Positions 32,818 to 42,593 of a stretch of DNA of 64,000 nt are shown piece by piece; within the stretch, counting starts at the first letter, position 1, and each line of letters begins with the position of its first letter. Where the stretch lies: assembly GCA_018266075.1 (NCBI GenBank), contig JAFEBB010000001.1:163275-227274 (forward strand). Direction: 5' to 3'. Source of the DNA: Deltaproteobacteria bacterium. GTDB lineage: Bacteria > Myxococcota > Myxococcia > Myxococcales > SZAS-1. A program made the position numbers and the translations under genes. The notes under the pieces were generated by a model. The model was not told where the DNA came from. It worked only from the letters and a program-made list of their open reading frames with translations, and searched no databases.

Positions 32818-33864
32818 TCACTCGCTCTCATCTTCCGTGCGCCAGAAGTCGATGACCTGTGGGTCCTTGGAGAAGATGAGCCCGTGATAGAAGACGTCAT
32901 CCCAGTTGTCCTGGACGATCTTCAAGTACACGCCCGGCCCGAGCTCGCGCAGCACGAGGTCGCCCTCCTCGCCGCCATTCTGGTTTCTCCGCGAGCTGTT
33001 GCAGTCGCCCAGACTGTGCGCAAACCGCTCCATGCCGATGGCCTTCTTGGAAGGAACGAACTCTTCACAATTCCTCGGCAATGAAAAGTCGCCTTGTTGG
33101 TAACAAGAACCCGAAGCGCTGCAGAAGAACGACGCCCGGAAGACCTTGCGCTCCACATTGTTGAATCCACAGGTCACGGGCAGCTCGGGATCTTCACCTT
33201 TCGCCGTCACATCCACGCCCGAGGGCGCCTGCAGCGGCGCCAGCGCGATGCCCATGCCTGCTCCGGGAATGGGATAGCCCGTGAGCGCCTCGTTGAGACC
33301 GGAGAGGGCCACGAACTCGTCCTTGCCGGGGCAGTCATAGTTTGCGCTTCTGTAGAATCGGCGCGCGATGCGTTTGATCAACTTTGCAATCCTGGGATCG
33401 GCGTGCACCGCGCGATCGCTGGGCTTTCGACACTGCCCGTCGATCATGAACATCCCTTGCGGACACGACGGCATCGCGAGGCGCGTGGGCTTGATGGGCG
33501 TGAGCGTCGAGGTGAGCGGCACGGCCTTTCCACGCTCGCGCACCGCCGACGGCTCGTAGCACTCGGTGGGCTCGCCCATCGCCACGTGCAAGAGGTCCTT
33601 GGTCACCAGCTCGAGATAGAAGTCTTCGCGCGGTTGGCGCACCGGCCGATACGAGCAGGTGGTGATGAGCGCCGCGCGTCGGAAGAAGAGGTGCGCGCGG
33701 TCGATGTCGAAGACGCGGCCATCGCTGCAGCGCACGGTGGGCTTCGTGTCGTCGATGACGGTGCAGGTGCGCTTCGGAACCGCCGCCTGCGCGGCCAGCG
33801 GTGTCAGCGCCAGCGCGAGGAAGACGAGCGCGAGGTTCACTCGCCGTGAAGTGACGTCCTGCAC
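32818..33864 (-). CDS. Hypothetical secreted protein, 348 aa
   Basis: A GTG start gives a signal peptide (SRRVNLALVFLALALTPLAAQA). The mature part has ten or so cysteines in a beta-rich context (CTVIDDTKPTVRCSDGRVFD, TCSYRP, YDCPGKDEF, CNSSRR). The opening motif resembles a small lectin- or Sushi-like secreted domain, but I do not recognise a family. It is divergent from the spermidine-synthase-like gene, with ~80 bp between starts. Confidence 0.72.
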   Translation of the reverse strand: MQDVTSRRVNLALVFLALALTPLAAQAAVPKRTCTVIDDTKPTVRCSDGRVFDIDRAHLFFRRAALITTCSYRPVRQPREDFYLELVTKDLLHVAMGEPTECYEPSAVRERGKAVPLTSTLTPIKPTRLAMPSCPQGMFMIDGQCRKPSDRAVHADPRIAKLIKRIARRFYRSANYDCPGKDEFVALSGLNEALTGYPIPGAGMGIALAPLQAPSGVDVTAKGEDPELPVTCGFNNVERKVFRASFFCSASGSCYQQGDFSLPRNCEEFVPSKKAIGMERFAHSLGDCNSSRRNQNGGEEGDLVLRELGPGVYLKIVQDNWDDVFYHGLIFSKDPQVIDFWRTEDESE

Positions 33865-33942
33865 CAGCTTCAGCCTAGCCGCCTCGCGCGCGAAGTGCCG
33901 CTTGGCCGGCCGCTGCGCCCGTGGGACGATCCCCGACCGCCC

Positions 33943-35466
33943 ATGACTCCCGATCCCCTCACCCCCGCCCGGCGGCTCTTTCTGTGGGTGCTGATCTTCG
34001 TGAGCGGCATGTCCGTGATGGCGCTGGAGATCACCGCGTCGCGGGTGATGTCGCCGCACTTCGGCTCGTCGATCTTCGTGTGGGCCAACGTCATTGGCAT
34101 CATCATGGTGGCGCTCTCGGTGGGCTACTTCGTCGGCGGGCGGCTCGCGGAGCGCCGGCCCGAGCTCAACGTGCTGCTGCGCATCGTGGCCGCGGGCGCG
34201 TTGTCGGCGGCGATCATCCCCGCGCTGGTGCGTCCGCTGGCGACGCACGTCATCGATCTGCTCTCGGGACGCGCGGGCGCGGTGCAGGTCATCGCCGGCT
34301 CGTTTGTAACCTTGTTGTTACTTTATGGATTGCCCATCGTGCTCCTGGGCATGACCTCGCCGTTTGCGATTCGCCTGCTCACGCTCGATCGGCCGCAGGT
34401 GGGCGAGGCTGCGGGCGGCGTCTTCGCAGTCTCGACGGTGGGCAGCATCCTCGGCACGTTCGTGCCCGCGTTCCTGCTCGTGCCCACCATCGGCACCCGC
34501 GCGACGCTGCTCATCTTCGCGGTGCTGCTGCTGGGAACCGTCGCGTTCGGGCTCTGGGGCGCGCGCGGGAGCGCCGTGCTCGTGCTGCTCGCGGGCGTGC
34601 CCTACGTGGCGCACGCGGGCATCCGGCCTTCGGCGCACCAGCTCGCGGAAGTGGAGAGTCCCTACCAATACGTCGAGGTGACCGAGGACGGCCCGGTGCG
34701 CGCGCTGCGCTTCGACGAGGGCTTGATGGTGCAAAGCGAGGAGCGCGCCAACTCGCCGCTCACGGGCGGCTATTGGGATCTCTTGCTGCCGCTGCCGAAC
34801 TTGCCCCGCGCGGAGAAGCCCAAGGTGCTCATCCTCGGGCTGGCCGCGGGGACGATCGCGCGCGGGATGATCGAGTCCCGGCCGGAAGGCGCCATCGCGG
34901 TGACGGGCGTGGAGATCGATCCCGACGTGGTGGCGCTGGGCGAGCGCTTCTTCTCACTGAAGCGGCTCGCGGGGCGCATCGACGTTCACGTGGAGGACGC
35001 GCGCGCGTTCCTGGCGCACAGCCAGGAGCGTTACGACCTGGTGCTCCTCGATGTGTACGCGAACCAGCGCTACATCCCGCCGCACCTGGTGACGCGCGAG
35101 TTCTTCGCCGAGGTGAAGGCGCACCTCGCGCCGGGCGGCGTGCTGGTCGCGAACGTGAACTCGCCCACCACGGAGTCGAAGCTGCTCCGCTCGTTCGTGA
35201 AGACGCTGCGGACGGAGTTCGCCCTCGTGGACGCGGTGCACGCGCCCAAGCACTGGAACTACGAGCTGGTGTGCAGCAGCGAGCCGCTCGACTGGGACGG
35301 CGCCGCGGCTCGCGTGCCCGAGGCGCTGCGGCCGATCATGATGTTCGAGCGCGATCACCGCGTGCTCCTCGACGACACCGACGGCCTCGTGCTCACCGAC
35401 GACCGCGCGCCCGTGGAGCTGCTCACCGACGCGGCCGTGTACGCGAGTTCGCCGGGCAAGCGATGA
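33943..35466 (+). CDS. Membrane-fused spermidine synthase-like methyltransferase-fold protein
   Basis: 507 aa. Residues ~1-230 form six or seven membrane helices (FVSGMSVMALEITASRVMSP is the typical first helix). The C-terminal ~280 residues are a spermidine-synthase fold: PKVLILGLAAGTIARGM (cofactor glycine loop), VTGVEIDPDVV, DARAFLAHSQERYDLVLLDVYAN and a late TDDRAPVE. Such 'fused MFS/spermidine synthase' proteins are common in bacteria; most lack proof of polyamine activity. The start at MTPDPLTPARR is preferred over an upstream codon 16 residues earlier, as it leads straight into helix 1. Confidence 0.87.
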   Translation: MTPDPLTPARRLFLWVLIFVSGMSVMALEITASRVMSPHFGSSIFVWANVIGIIMVALSVGYFVGGRLAERRPELNVLLRIVAAGALSAAIIPALVRPLATHVIDLLSGRAGAVQVIAGSFVTLLLLYGLPIVLLGMTSPFAIRLLTLDRPQVGEAAGGVFAVSTVGSILGTFVPAFLLVPTIGTRATLLIFAVLLLGTVAFGLWGARGSAVLVLLAGVPYVAHAGIRPSAHQLAEVESPYQYVEVTEDGPVRALRFDEGLMVQSEERANSPLTGGYWDLLLPLPNLPRAEKPKVLILGLAAGTIARGMIESRPEGAIAVTGVEIDPDVVALGERFFSLKRLAGRIDVHVEDARAFLAHSQERYDLVLLDVYANQRYIPPHLVTREFFAEVKAHLAPGGVLVANVNSPTTESKLLRSFVKTLRTEFALVDAVHAPKHWNYELVCSSEPLDWDGAAARVPEALRPIMMFERDHRVLLDDTDGLVLTDDRAPVELLTDAAVYASSPGKR

Positions 35467-35481
35467 AACCGGCTGGTTAAT

Positions 35482-35940
35482 GTGAAGACACCCAAGCAAT
35501 CGCTCGATGCGTTCATCGCCAAGTACGACCCGCGCCTCGCGGCCACGGCCAAGAAGTGCCTCGCCAGGCTGCGCAAGCTCGCGCCCGGCGCGAACCAGCT
35601 CGTCTACGACAACTACAACGCGCTGGTGATCGCCTTCGGCGCCGGCGAGCGGCCGTCGGATGTGGTGTTCTCGCTGGCGCTCTATCCCCGGCACCTGAAC
35701 CTGTTCTTCCTCTGGGGCAAGGGCCTGCCGGATCCGGGCAAGCGCCTCCAGGGCTCTGGCAAGCAGGTGCGCTCGGTGCGCGTGGACGCCGCCGCCACCC
35801 TCGACGAGCCCGAAGTGCGGGCGCTGCTCCGCGCGGCGATCGCGCGCGCTAAGGTGCCGTTCGACCCGAAGCGGAAGGGGAAGCTGGAGATCCGCGCGGT
35901 GGTGAAGACGCAGCGGCCGCGACGACTGGCAAAGAAGTAG
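35482..35940 (+). CDS. DUF1801-domain protein
   Basis: 152 aa from a GTG, 15 bp after the preceding gene. 'LDAFIAKYDPRLAATAKKCLARLRKLAPGA' and 'DVVFSLALYPRHLNLFFLWGKGLPDPGKRLQG' match the small YdhG-like DUF1801 fold. The C-terminal KTQRPRRLAKK is basic. Cellular role is unknown; the family is widespread and soluble. Likely cotranscribed with the spermidine-synthase-like gene. Confidence 0.82.
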   Translation: MKTPKQSLDAFIAKYDPRLAATAKKCLARLRKLAPGANQLVYDNYNALVIAFGAGERPSDVVFSLALYPRHLNLFFLWGKGLPDPGKRLQGSGKQVRSVRVDAAATLDEPEVRALLRAAIARAKVPFDPKRKGKLEIRAVVKTQRPRRLAKK

Positions 35941-35981
35941 CCGCGCTTGCCAGCTTCCTTGGGGACGTTACATTTTGGTTC

Positions 35982-36989
35982 ATGAAATCGCCCGTCCTCG
36001 AGACCGCGCCGCTCGGCTTTCCGTGGATCACCATCGATCCGTTCCTGTTCTGCGTGCACCACGATGACGCGTACCCGCGCGGAAACGTCGAGCTGGGGCC
36101 GAACGCGTCGCTCGCGGGCCGCGACATTGGCCAGGACTTCGCCGGCAAGGACGGCTGGCGCATGTACCACGGCGACGTGGTGCCGGGCTTTCCGCAGCAC
36201 CCGCACCGCGGCTTCGAGACCGTGACCATCGCGCGGCGCGGCTACATCGACCACTCCGATTCGCTCGGCGCCACGGCGCGCTTCGGCCCGGGCGACGCGC
36301 AGTGGCTCACGGCCGGTGGCGGCATCGTGCACTCGGAGATGTTCCCGCTGCTGAAAGAGGACGCGCCCAATCCGCTCGAGCTCTTTCAGATCTGGTTGAA
36401 CCTGCCCGCCGAGGACAAGCTGGTGGCGCCGCACTTCTCGATGTTGTGGCGCAAGGAGATCCCGCGCCTGAACTCGGGTGGCGCGGAGGTTCATGTCTAT
36501 GCCGGCCAGCTCGCGGACCAGCGCGCGCCCAGGCCGCCGCCGCACTCCTGGGCCTCGCGCGCCGACACCGACGTGGCCATCTGGAGCATCCGACTTCCCG
36601 CCGGAACGAGGTGGACGCTGCCTTCCACCGCGAATCCCAAGTCGGTGCGCACGCTCTACTTCTTCAAGGGCGCGTCGGTGAAGCTGGGCGAGCACGTGCA
36701 GCGCGAGCACGCGGCGCTCGTCGTCGAGGGCCAGGCGTCGCTCCCGCTCGAGGCCGGGAGCGACGAGGTGGAGCTGCTGATGCTGCAGGGCGTGCCCATC
36801 GGGCAGCCGGTGGCGCAGCACGGGCCGTTCGTGATGAACAGCCCGGCCGAGGTGCAGCGCGCTTTCATGGACTACCAGCGCACGCGCTTCGGCGGCTGGC
36901 CGTGGAAGCGCGACGACCCGGTCCACGCGCGCGACGCCGGCCGGTTCGCCAAGCACGCCGACGGACGCGTGGAGCGCGTCGAGGATTGA
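35982..36989 (+). CDS. Pirin family protein
   Basis: Bicupin protein. The first cupin has the metal-site motif HPHRGFETVTIARRG (HxHxxxE), with the later histidine in GGIVHSEM. The C-terminal cupin is more divergent (LPAGTRWTLPSTANPK). 335 aa is slightly longer than most pirins. Some pirins are quercetinases or redox-responsive regulators; no choice can be made here. The ATG is 40 bp downstream of the DUF1801 gene. Confidence 0.9.
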   Translation: MKSPVLETAPLGFPWITIDPFLFCVHHDDAYPRGNVELGPNASLAGRDIGQDFAGKDGWRMYHGDVVPGFPQHPHRGFETVTIARRGYIDHSDSLGATARFGPGDAQWLTAGGGIVHSEMFPLLKEDAPNPLELFQIWLNLPAEDKLVAPHFSMLWRKEIPRLNSGGAEVHVYAGQLADQRAPRPPPHSWASRADTDVAIWSIRLPAGTRWTLPSTANPKSVRTLYFFKGASVKLGEHVQREHAALVVEGQASLPLEAGSDEVELLMLQGVPIGQPVAQHGPFVMNSPAEVQRAFMDYQRTRFGGWPWKRDDPVHARDAGRFAKHADGRVERVED

Positions 36990-37047
36990 GTTCCGCTTTC
37001 CGCTCCTGAGTCAGGTCGCTAGGCTCGTCTCCCCTCGGGAGACGCGT

Positions 37048-38007
37048 ATGAAGAGCCTTCGCAAGAAGCTTCGAATCTGGGCGCTGGCGACGGTCCCTGC
37101 AGCCGGGCTCTGCGCGGGCTGCGGCAAGCAAACGTGTGCACCCATTCCTCCGCACACCTGTCTCGACCGCATCACCTATTGCACAAACAGCGTGGTGTCC
37201 TCGCAGCAGCTGAGCGCGACAGGCAGCCTCGACATCGACACTTGCAAGCAGCTCTGCTTCGAGGGCACCGTCTATTTCTGCGAGTCCGATGCGCGCTCCG
37301 ACGGCAACTTCGACCTCACCTGCTTCTATGACAACACCCCCGGGGTCGGATGCCTCGGCACAGGCCGGAGGCCGCGCGGACTGGTGACGCCCAGGCGCGC
37401 CCGTGCGCGTTGTGAGGTGGGCGCCCTGCTCGCCCGCGTGGCGCACCTCGAGGCCGCGTCGGTGCCCGCGTTCGCGCGGCTTGCCGAGGAGCTCACCCGC
37501 TTTGGCGCACCGAAGGGACTCGTCGAGCGCGCGCAGGCGGCGCGTCGCGATGAGATTCGGCACGCCGCGCAGATGGGTCGGCTCGCGCGGGGTCACGGTG
37601 CTTCGTTGGCGGGCGTGCGCGTGCGCCAGCCGGCGCGCCGCAGCCTCGAGGCCTTCGCGCTCGAGAACGCAGTGGAGGGCTGTGTGCACGAGACCTGGGG
37701 CGCGATGGTCGCGCAGGTGCAGGCGATTCGAAGCCCAGATTCGGGCGTGCGCAGCGCCATGCGGCGGATCGCCACCGACGAAGCGCGCCACGCGGAGCTC
37801 GCCTGGGACGTCGCGCGCTGGGTGGAATCGCGGCTCGATCCGCGCGCGCGATCTCGCGTGCGACGCGCGCAACGGCGCGCGGTGGACGCCCTCGACGCGT
37901 CGCTCACGTCGTCGACGCGAGCCGAGCGCGCGCTGGGCCTGCCCGACCTGCCGCAGGCCCGCGCGCTCCACGCGAAGCTTCGCGCGGAGCTCTGGTCCGC
38001 GGCCTGA
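37048..38007 (+). CDS. Lipoprotein with ferritin-like domain
   Basis: 319 aa. The signal region (KLRIWALATVPAAGLCAGC) ends in a lipobox-like LCAGC. A ~90-residue Cys-rich segment (CLDRITYC, DTCKQLCFEGTVYFC) comes next. The C-terminal ~190 residues are four-helix ferritin-like with E/H pairs EAASVPAF, RRDEIRHAAQM, ENAVEGCVHE and DEARHAELAW, which supply di-metal ligands. It could be a metal-binding or oxidase-like surface protein; similar ferritin-like proteins occur in myxobacteria. It is convergent with the M13 peptidase, 3 bp apart. Confidence 0.82.
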   Translation: MKSLRKKLRIWALATVPAAGLCAGCGKQTCAPIPPHTCLDRITYCTNSVVSSQQLSATGSLDIDTCKQLCFEGTVYFCESDARSDGNFDLTCFYDNTPGVGCLGTGRRPRGLVTPRRARARCEVGALLARVAHLEAASVPAFARLAEELTRFGAPKGLVERAQAARRDEIRHAAQMGRLARGHGASLAGVRVRQPARRSLEAFALENAVEGCVHETWGAMVAQVQAIRSPDSGVRSAMRRIATDEARHAELAWDVARWVESRLDPRARSRVRRAQRRAVDALDASLTSSTRAERALGLPDLPQARALHAKLRAELWSAA

Positions 38008-38010
38008 TCG

Positions 38011-40059
38011 CTACCAGACCCGGCAGCGCTTCTCGGGCGCCATCGCCGAGCCCGGCTTGCACTGGAACACCTGCTGGAACTCGGGGAGGTTCCGCAGCAC
38101 GCCGTTCACGCGGAACTGGTTGGGCGAGTGCGGGTTGGTCTGCACCAGCAGACGCAGCGCAGGATCGCTCCAGGCGCCGCACCAGGCCTCACCGTACGCG
38201 AGGAAGAAGCGCTTCTCGTCCCCGGCCGTGACCGTCTTGCCGGCCTTCTTCTGGGCCGCGAGCCACGCCGCGTGGGCGATGCGCACGCCGCCATTGTCCG
38301 CGGTGTTCTCACCGAGCGTGAGGTTGCCGTTCACGTGCAGGCCGTCGAGCACGGTGAAGCCCGAGTACTCGTTGGCCAGGCACTGGGTGCGCTCCTGGAA
38401 GCCCTTGGTATCGGCCGCGGTCCACCAGTCGCGCAGGTTGCCCTTGGCGTCGAACTTGGCGCCCTGGTCGTCGAAGCCGTGCGTCATCTCGTGGCCGATG
38501 ACCGTGCCGATGGCGCCGAAGTTCACCGCGTCGTCCATCGTGGCGTCGAAGTACGGCGGCTGGAGCATGCCCGCGGGGAAGTTGATGGTGTTCATCTGCG
38601 GGTCGTAATAGGCGTTCACCGTCGGGGCGGTCATGCCCCACTCCTGGCGATCCACCGGCTTGCCGATCTTGTTCAGCTGCCGCCGCAGCTCGTAGCCAGA
38701 CGCGCTCCAGGCATTGGCCAGCGCCGCATCGCGCGCGATGCGCACCGTGGCGTAGTCGCGCGGCTTCTCCGGGTAGCCGATCTTGTCGAGGATGCCGTTG
38801 AGCTTGATCTCGGCCTGCTTCTTCGTCTCCGGGCCCATCCAGTCGAGGCCGTGGAAGTCGTCGGCCATGGCGAGCTTGAGGCCGTTCACCAGCTGCTCCA
38901 TGCGCCGCTTGCTCGCGGGCGGGAACGCCTTCTGCGCGAACACCGCGCCGAGCGCCTCGCCCAGGTCGCGGTCGACGTACACGCTGCAGCGCTTCCACCG
39001 CGGCTGCAGCTCCTTCGCGCCGGCCAGGGTCTTTCCGTAGAAGGCGAAGTCCTCGTTCACGAACGCGGTCGGGAGCATTCCGGCGGAGGCGTGGATGAGG
39101 TGCCAGCGCAGGTAGGCCTTGAGCTCGTCGAGGCTGCGGGTCTTGAGCTGCGCCTCGAAGGCCTTGAGCGCGTCGGGCACGGCCACCAGGAAGTGCTTGG
39201 TGGCCGGCATCTGCATGACCTTCAGGTACGCGTCCCAGTCGAAGCTCGGCGTGAGGGCCTTCACCTCGGCGAGCTGCAGCTTGTGGTTCACGTTCGCGGG
39301 GTCGCGGCGCTTCACGATGTCCAGGGCGCCGTTGGCGAGCGCGGTCTCGATGTCCATCACCGCCTTGGCGTCCTTGGCGGCCTGCGCTGACCGCTCACCC
39401 GCCAGCTCGAGCATCTTGGTGACGTGGGCGACGTACGCCGTCCGCAGCTCCACCGACTTGGGATCGGTCTTCAAGTAATACTCGCGGTCGGGCAGCGAGA
39501 GGCCAGCCTGGTCGAGCTGCGCGACCACGAGCGAGGCGTCGTCGAGGTCCTGGCCGCCGCCGAAGATGAAGAACGGCGTGAAGCCGCCCGAGTCCGTGGC
39601 CGCGAGCATGTTGAAGGTCGCCAGGTGCAGCTCCGCGAGCACCGGGCCGAGATCCTTCACGCTGGCCATGCCGGCGATGCGGTCCATCATCGGCTTGAGC
39701 GACGCGGGGCCCTTCTTGTCGATGCCCGCCTCGTCCATGCACGCGGCGAAGTGGTCGCCGATCTTCTGCTCGGCCGGGCTGCGGTTGGCGCCGCCCTTCG
39801 ACGCGCCCTCGAGGATGTCGCGCAACAGGAGCTGGTTGGCCAGCTGCAGGTGACCGCCGGTGCCCCAGCGGCCCTTGTCGGCGGGGATGGGGTTCTTCTT
39901 CACCCAGGTGTTGCACGCGTACGCGTAGAAGTCGGTGCAGGGGTCGACGGCCGTGTCAGCCTGCTTCGGATCGAAGTGCTGGAACGTGACCTTCTCCGGC
40001 GCGGCATTCGGAGCGGCGCCGCTGAGCAGCGCGGCGAGCGGAGCGACGAGGTGGAGCAT
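38011..40059 (-). CDS. M13 family zinc endopeptidase (neprilysin/PepO-like)
   Basis: 682 aa, normal for M13. Catalytic motif VIGHEMTHGFDDQG (HExxH) with the distal ENTADNGG (ExxxD), substrate loop VNAYYDPQMN, and the C-terminal CRVW end conserved in the family. The start is taken at MLHLVAPLAALLSGAAPNAA, a signal peptide preceded by GGGAG; longer frames upstream have no coding sense. Likely secreted or periplasmic. Four Cys (DPCTDFYAYACNTW and others) match the family's disulfide pairs. Confidence 0.94.
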   Translation of the reverse strand: MLHLVAPLAALLSGAAPNAAPEKVTFQHFDPKQADTAVDPCTDFYAYACNTWVKKNPIPADKGRWGTGGHLQLANQLLLRDILEGASKGGANRSPAEQKIGDHFAACMDEAGIDKKGPASLKPMMDRIAGMASVKDLGPVLAELHLATFNMLAATDSGGFTPFFIFGGGQDLDDASLVVAQLDQAGLSLPDREYYLKTDPKSVELRTAYVAHVTKMLELAGERSAQAAKDAKAVMDIETALANGALDIVKRRDPANVNHKLQLAEVKALTPSFDWDAYLKVMQMPATKHFLVAVPDALKAFEAQLKTRSLDELKAYLRWHLIHASAGMLPTAFVNEDFAFYGKTLAGAKELQPRWKRCSVYVDRDLGEALGAVFAQKAFPPASKRRMEQLVNGLKLAMADDFHGLDWMGPETKKQAEIKLNGILDKIGYPEKPRDYATVRIARDAALANAWSASGYELRRQLNKIGKPVDRQEWGMTAPTVNAYYDPQMNTINFPAGMLQPPYFDATMDDAVNFGAIGTVIGHEMTHGFDDQGAKFDAKGNLRDWWTAADTKGFQERTQCLANEYSGFTVLDGLHVNGNLTLGENTADNGGVRIAHAAWLAAQKKAGKTVTAGDEKRFFLAYGEAWCGAWSDPALRLLVQTNPHSPNQFRVNGVLRNLPEFQQVFQCKPGSAMAPEKRCRVW

Positions 40060-40319
40060 GGGGTCTCCCGAAGGGGCGCGGCACGATGCCACAGCGCCCC
40101 GCCCGGCGCGCAGAAATCGGCGGGGCGGGCAGCGAACACCGGTCGGAACGTCAGGTTCGCTGCTTTCTTGGTGTTTCTTCTTGTAGGCCCCGGGAAATCG
40201 GTATCCGGGCTGTGACCGGTGGTGCACCACGTCAGTCACAAGACTTGGGGCGCAGCCTGGAGCCATGGGGCCCCCTGCGCCGGCCGAGCCTTCCACCCAA
40301 CCTCCCTGGAGCTTTGACC

Positions 40320-42455
40320 ATGTTGAGACTGCGAAACGGACTGGCCACCGCGATCTGTACCGGCGCGCTGGCCCTGGCGGCCTGTGGCGGCAACACCACC
40401 AAGCCAGGCAGCGCGTCATCGGGCACCTCCGCCGCAGGCGCGGGCGGCACCCACTCCAGCTCGTCGGCCTCGGCGACGGCGTCGACGGGCGCGAGCTCCG
40501 GCGCCTCCACCGGCTCGGGCTCCACCACGGCCTCGAACGGATCCACCAGCGGATCGACCGCCGCGGGCAGCACCGGCGGCTCGACCACCGCGGCCGCCTC
40601 GACGGGATCCACGGCAGCCGCTTCCACGGGCTCCACCGCAGCCGCGTCGACCAGCGGCTCGGGCAGCACCGGCACCACCACCGCGGGCTCCACGGGCGGC
40701 AGCACCACCACCGCAGGCTCCACGGGCGGCACCACCGGCGGTCCTTGCGGCGGCAATACGTGCTCGAGCACCGAGGTCTGTGTGAACAACGCCTGCGTGG
40801 CCTGCGGCACCTCGGGTGAGGTGTGCTGCGCCAACAACGGCTGCGACACCTCGAGCCGCTGTGTGGGCGGCGTGTGCGAGGCCTGCGGCGGCGCGGGCCT
40901 GGCCTGCTGCACCGGCCGGGTGTGTGTCGATGCCAACACCGTCTGCACCGGCGCCGGCGGCGGCGGCGGCGGCGGCGCGGGCGTGTGCCAGGTCTGCGGC
41001 GGCAGCGGCGAGACGTGCTGCGCGGGCAACAGCTGCGGCAACGGTGGCTGCTGCGTGAACAACACCTGCGTGGCCGCGGGCAACACCTGCACCGGCGGCG
41101 GCGCCTGCGCGGCGGGCTCGTGCGGCACCTGCGGCGGGGCCAGCCAGGCTTGCTGCGCGGGCTTCACCTGCACCGCGCCCAACACCACCTGCAACGGCAC
41201 CACCTGCCAGGCGTGCGGCGGCGCGGGCGAAGCCTGCTGCGGCGGCAACACCTGCACTGCGGCCGGCACGGTGTGCAACGGCGGCACCTGCACCGCTTGC
41301 GGCGGCGCCGGCGAGGCCTGCTGCGCGGGCAATACCTGCTCCGCGTCGGGCACGACCTGCGACCAGAACAGCGGCCAGTGCGTGGCCTGCGGCGGGGCCG
41401 GTGAGGCCTGCTGCCCGGGCAACCTCTGCAATTCGGGCTGCTGCGACGCCACCGGCACCGGCCAGTGCATCGCCGCGGGCCAGAGCTGCGGCACGGGCGA
41501 CCTCTGCCTGGCCTCCGGCTCGTGCGCGGGCTGCGGCGGCAGCGGCCAGAGCTGCTGCACGGGCTCCGGCGTGACCGCCTGCAACGACCCCACCCAGAGC
41601 TGCAGCGCGGCCGGGATCTGCTCGTCGTGCGGCGGCCCCTTCGAGCCAGCCTGCAACGGCACCACCTGCAACGGCGGCAGCTGTCTGGATGCGGCGAGCG
41701 GCACCTGCATCCCGCCCGGCAGCGCGACGGGTGACGGCGGCACCGTCTGCGCCGGGGGGAGCTCGGTCACCTGCGGCGCCTCGGGCCAGGCCTGCTGCGC
41801 CAACAACACCTGCGCCAGCAACGGGTGTTGCGTGGGCGGGCTCTGCTTCGCCTCCGGGACGACCTGCCCGAACGGCCAGGGCACCTGCAGCGCCAACACG
41901 CCCGGTGGCTGCGGCGGCGGTGGCGGCGGTGGCGGCGGCAACGGGTGCGGCGGCAACGGCCAGAACTGCTGCGGCGCCGGCGGTGGCGGGTTCCGCGGCT
42001 ACTGCACCGGGCCGGGCCTGGGCTGCGACTTCTTCAACGGCAACGGCTGCGCCACCTGCGGCAACGACGGCGACCCGTGCTGCGCCGACAACAGCTGCAA
42101 CAACGGCGGCTGCTGCGTGGGCGGCCAGTGCGTGGGAGCTGGCAACGACTGCGGCGTGGGCTTCGGTGGCGCCACCCTCTGCGCAGCCAACAGCTGCGCG
42201 GGCTGCGGCGGGCTGGGCCAGCAGGCGTGCGGCGGCGGCGGGTTCGACGTCTGCACCGCCCCGTACTCGGTGGCCCAGAACGGCAACTGCGTGGCCTGCG
42301 GCGGCTCCGGCGAGCCCTGCTGCACCGGCAACAGCTGCGGCGCCGGCTACACCTGCAACAACAACCAGTGCACGGCCTGCGGCGGCTCCGGCCAGCGCTG
42401 CTGCCAGGGCAACGCCTGCGCCACGGGCACCTGCAACAACAACCAGTGCCCGTAG
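40320..42455 (+). CDS. Cys-rich repeat lipoprotein with Ser/Gly/Thr linker, 711 aa
   Basis: Lipoprotein signal MLRLRNGLATAICTGALALAACGG, ATG with GGAG upstream. Residues ~22-140 are Ser/Thr/Gly/Ala low-complexity. The remainder is ~570 residues of cysteine modules. About fifteen times it shows a unit like ACGGAGEACC followed 3-5 residues later by a third C motif (GNTC), separated by variable spacers. The pattern points to a disulfide-stapled, rod-like surface protein. Because of the GC-rich repeats the opposite strand is also open over this range, but only this strand has a signal peptide. A strong terminator hairpin follows. Confidence 0.85.
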   Translation: MLRLRNGLATAICTGALALAACGGNTTKPGSASSGTSAAGAGGTHSSSSASATASTGASSGASTGSGSTTASNGSTSGSTAAGSTGGSTTAAASTGSTAAASTGSTAAASTSGSGSTGTTTAGSTGGSTTTAGSTGGTTGGPCGGNTCSSTEVCVNNACVACGTSGEVCCANNGCDTSSRCVGGVCEACGGAGLACCTGRVCVDANTVCTGAGGGGGGGAGVCQVCGGSGETCCAGNSCGNGGCCVNNTCVAAGNTCTGGGACAAGSCGTCGGASQACCAGFTCTAPNTTCNGTTCQACGGAGEACCGGNTCTAAGTVCNGGTCTACGGAGEACCAGNTCSASGTTCDQNSGQCVACGGAGEACCPGNLCNSGCCDATGTGQCIAAGQSCGTGDLCLASGSCAGCGGSGQSCCTGSGVTACNDPTQSCSAAGICSSCGGPFEPACNGTTCNGGSCLDAASGTCIPPGSATGDGGTVCAGGSSVTCGASGQACCANNTCASNGCCVGGLCFASGTTCPNGQGTCSANTPGGCGGGGGGGGGNGCGGNGQNCCGAGGGGFRGYCTGPGLGCDFFNGNGCATCGNDGDPCCADNSCNNGGCCVGGQCVGAGNDCGVGFGGATLCAANSCAGCGGLGQQACGGGGFDVCTAPYSVAQNGNCVACGGSGEPCCTGNSCGAGYTCNNNQCTACGGSGQRCCQGNACATGTCNNNQCP

Positions 42456-42483
42456 TGCCCGTAGCCTGAGTTGCTGAGAAACG

Positions 42484-42514
42484 GCGGCCGGTTCCCAGTT
42501 GGGGGACCGGCCGC
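42484..42514 (+). terminator. Intrinsic terminator
   Basis: 13-bp stem (GCGGCCGGTTCCC with GGGGACCGGCCGC, one G-U) and a 5-nt loop, followed by TTTGCTTCT, 29 bp after the Cys-rich lipoprotein stop. Confidence 0.8.
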
Positions 42515-42593
42515 TTTGCTTCTCGGTCGGTTTAGGGGCATGGTGCGCCTCCCATCCGGGGGTTCGGCCCCCGAACCTGCGACGACACCCACC

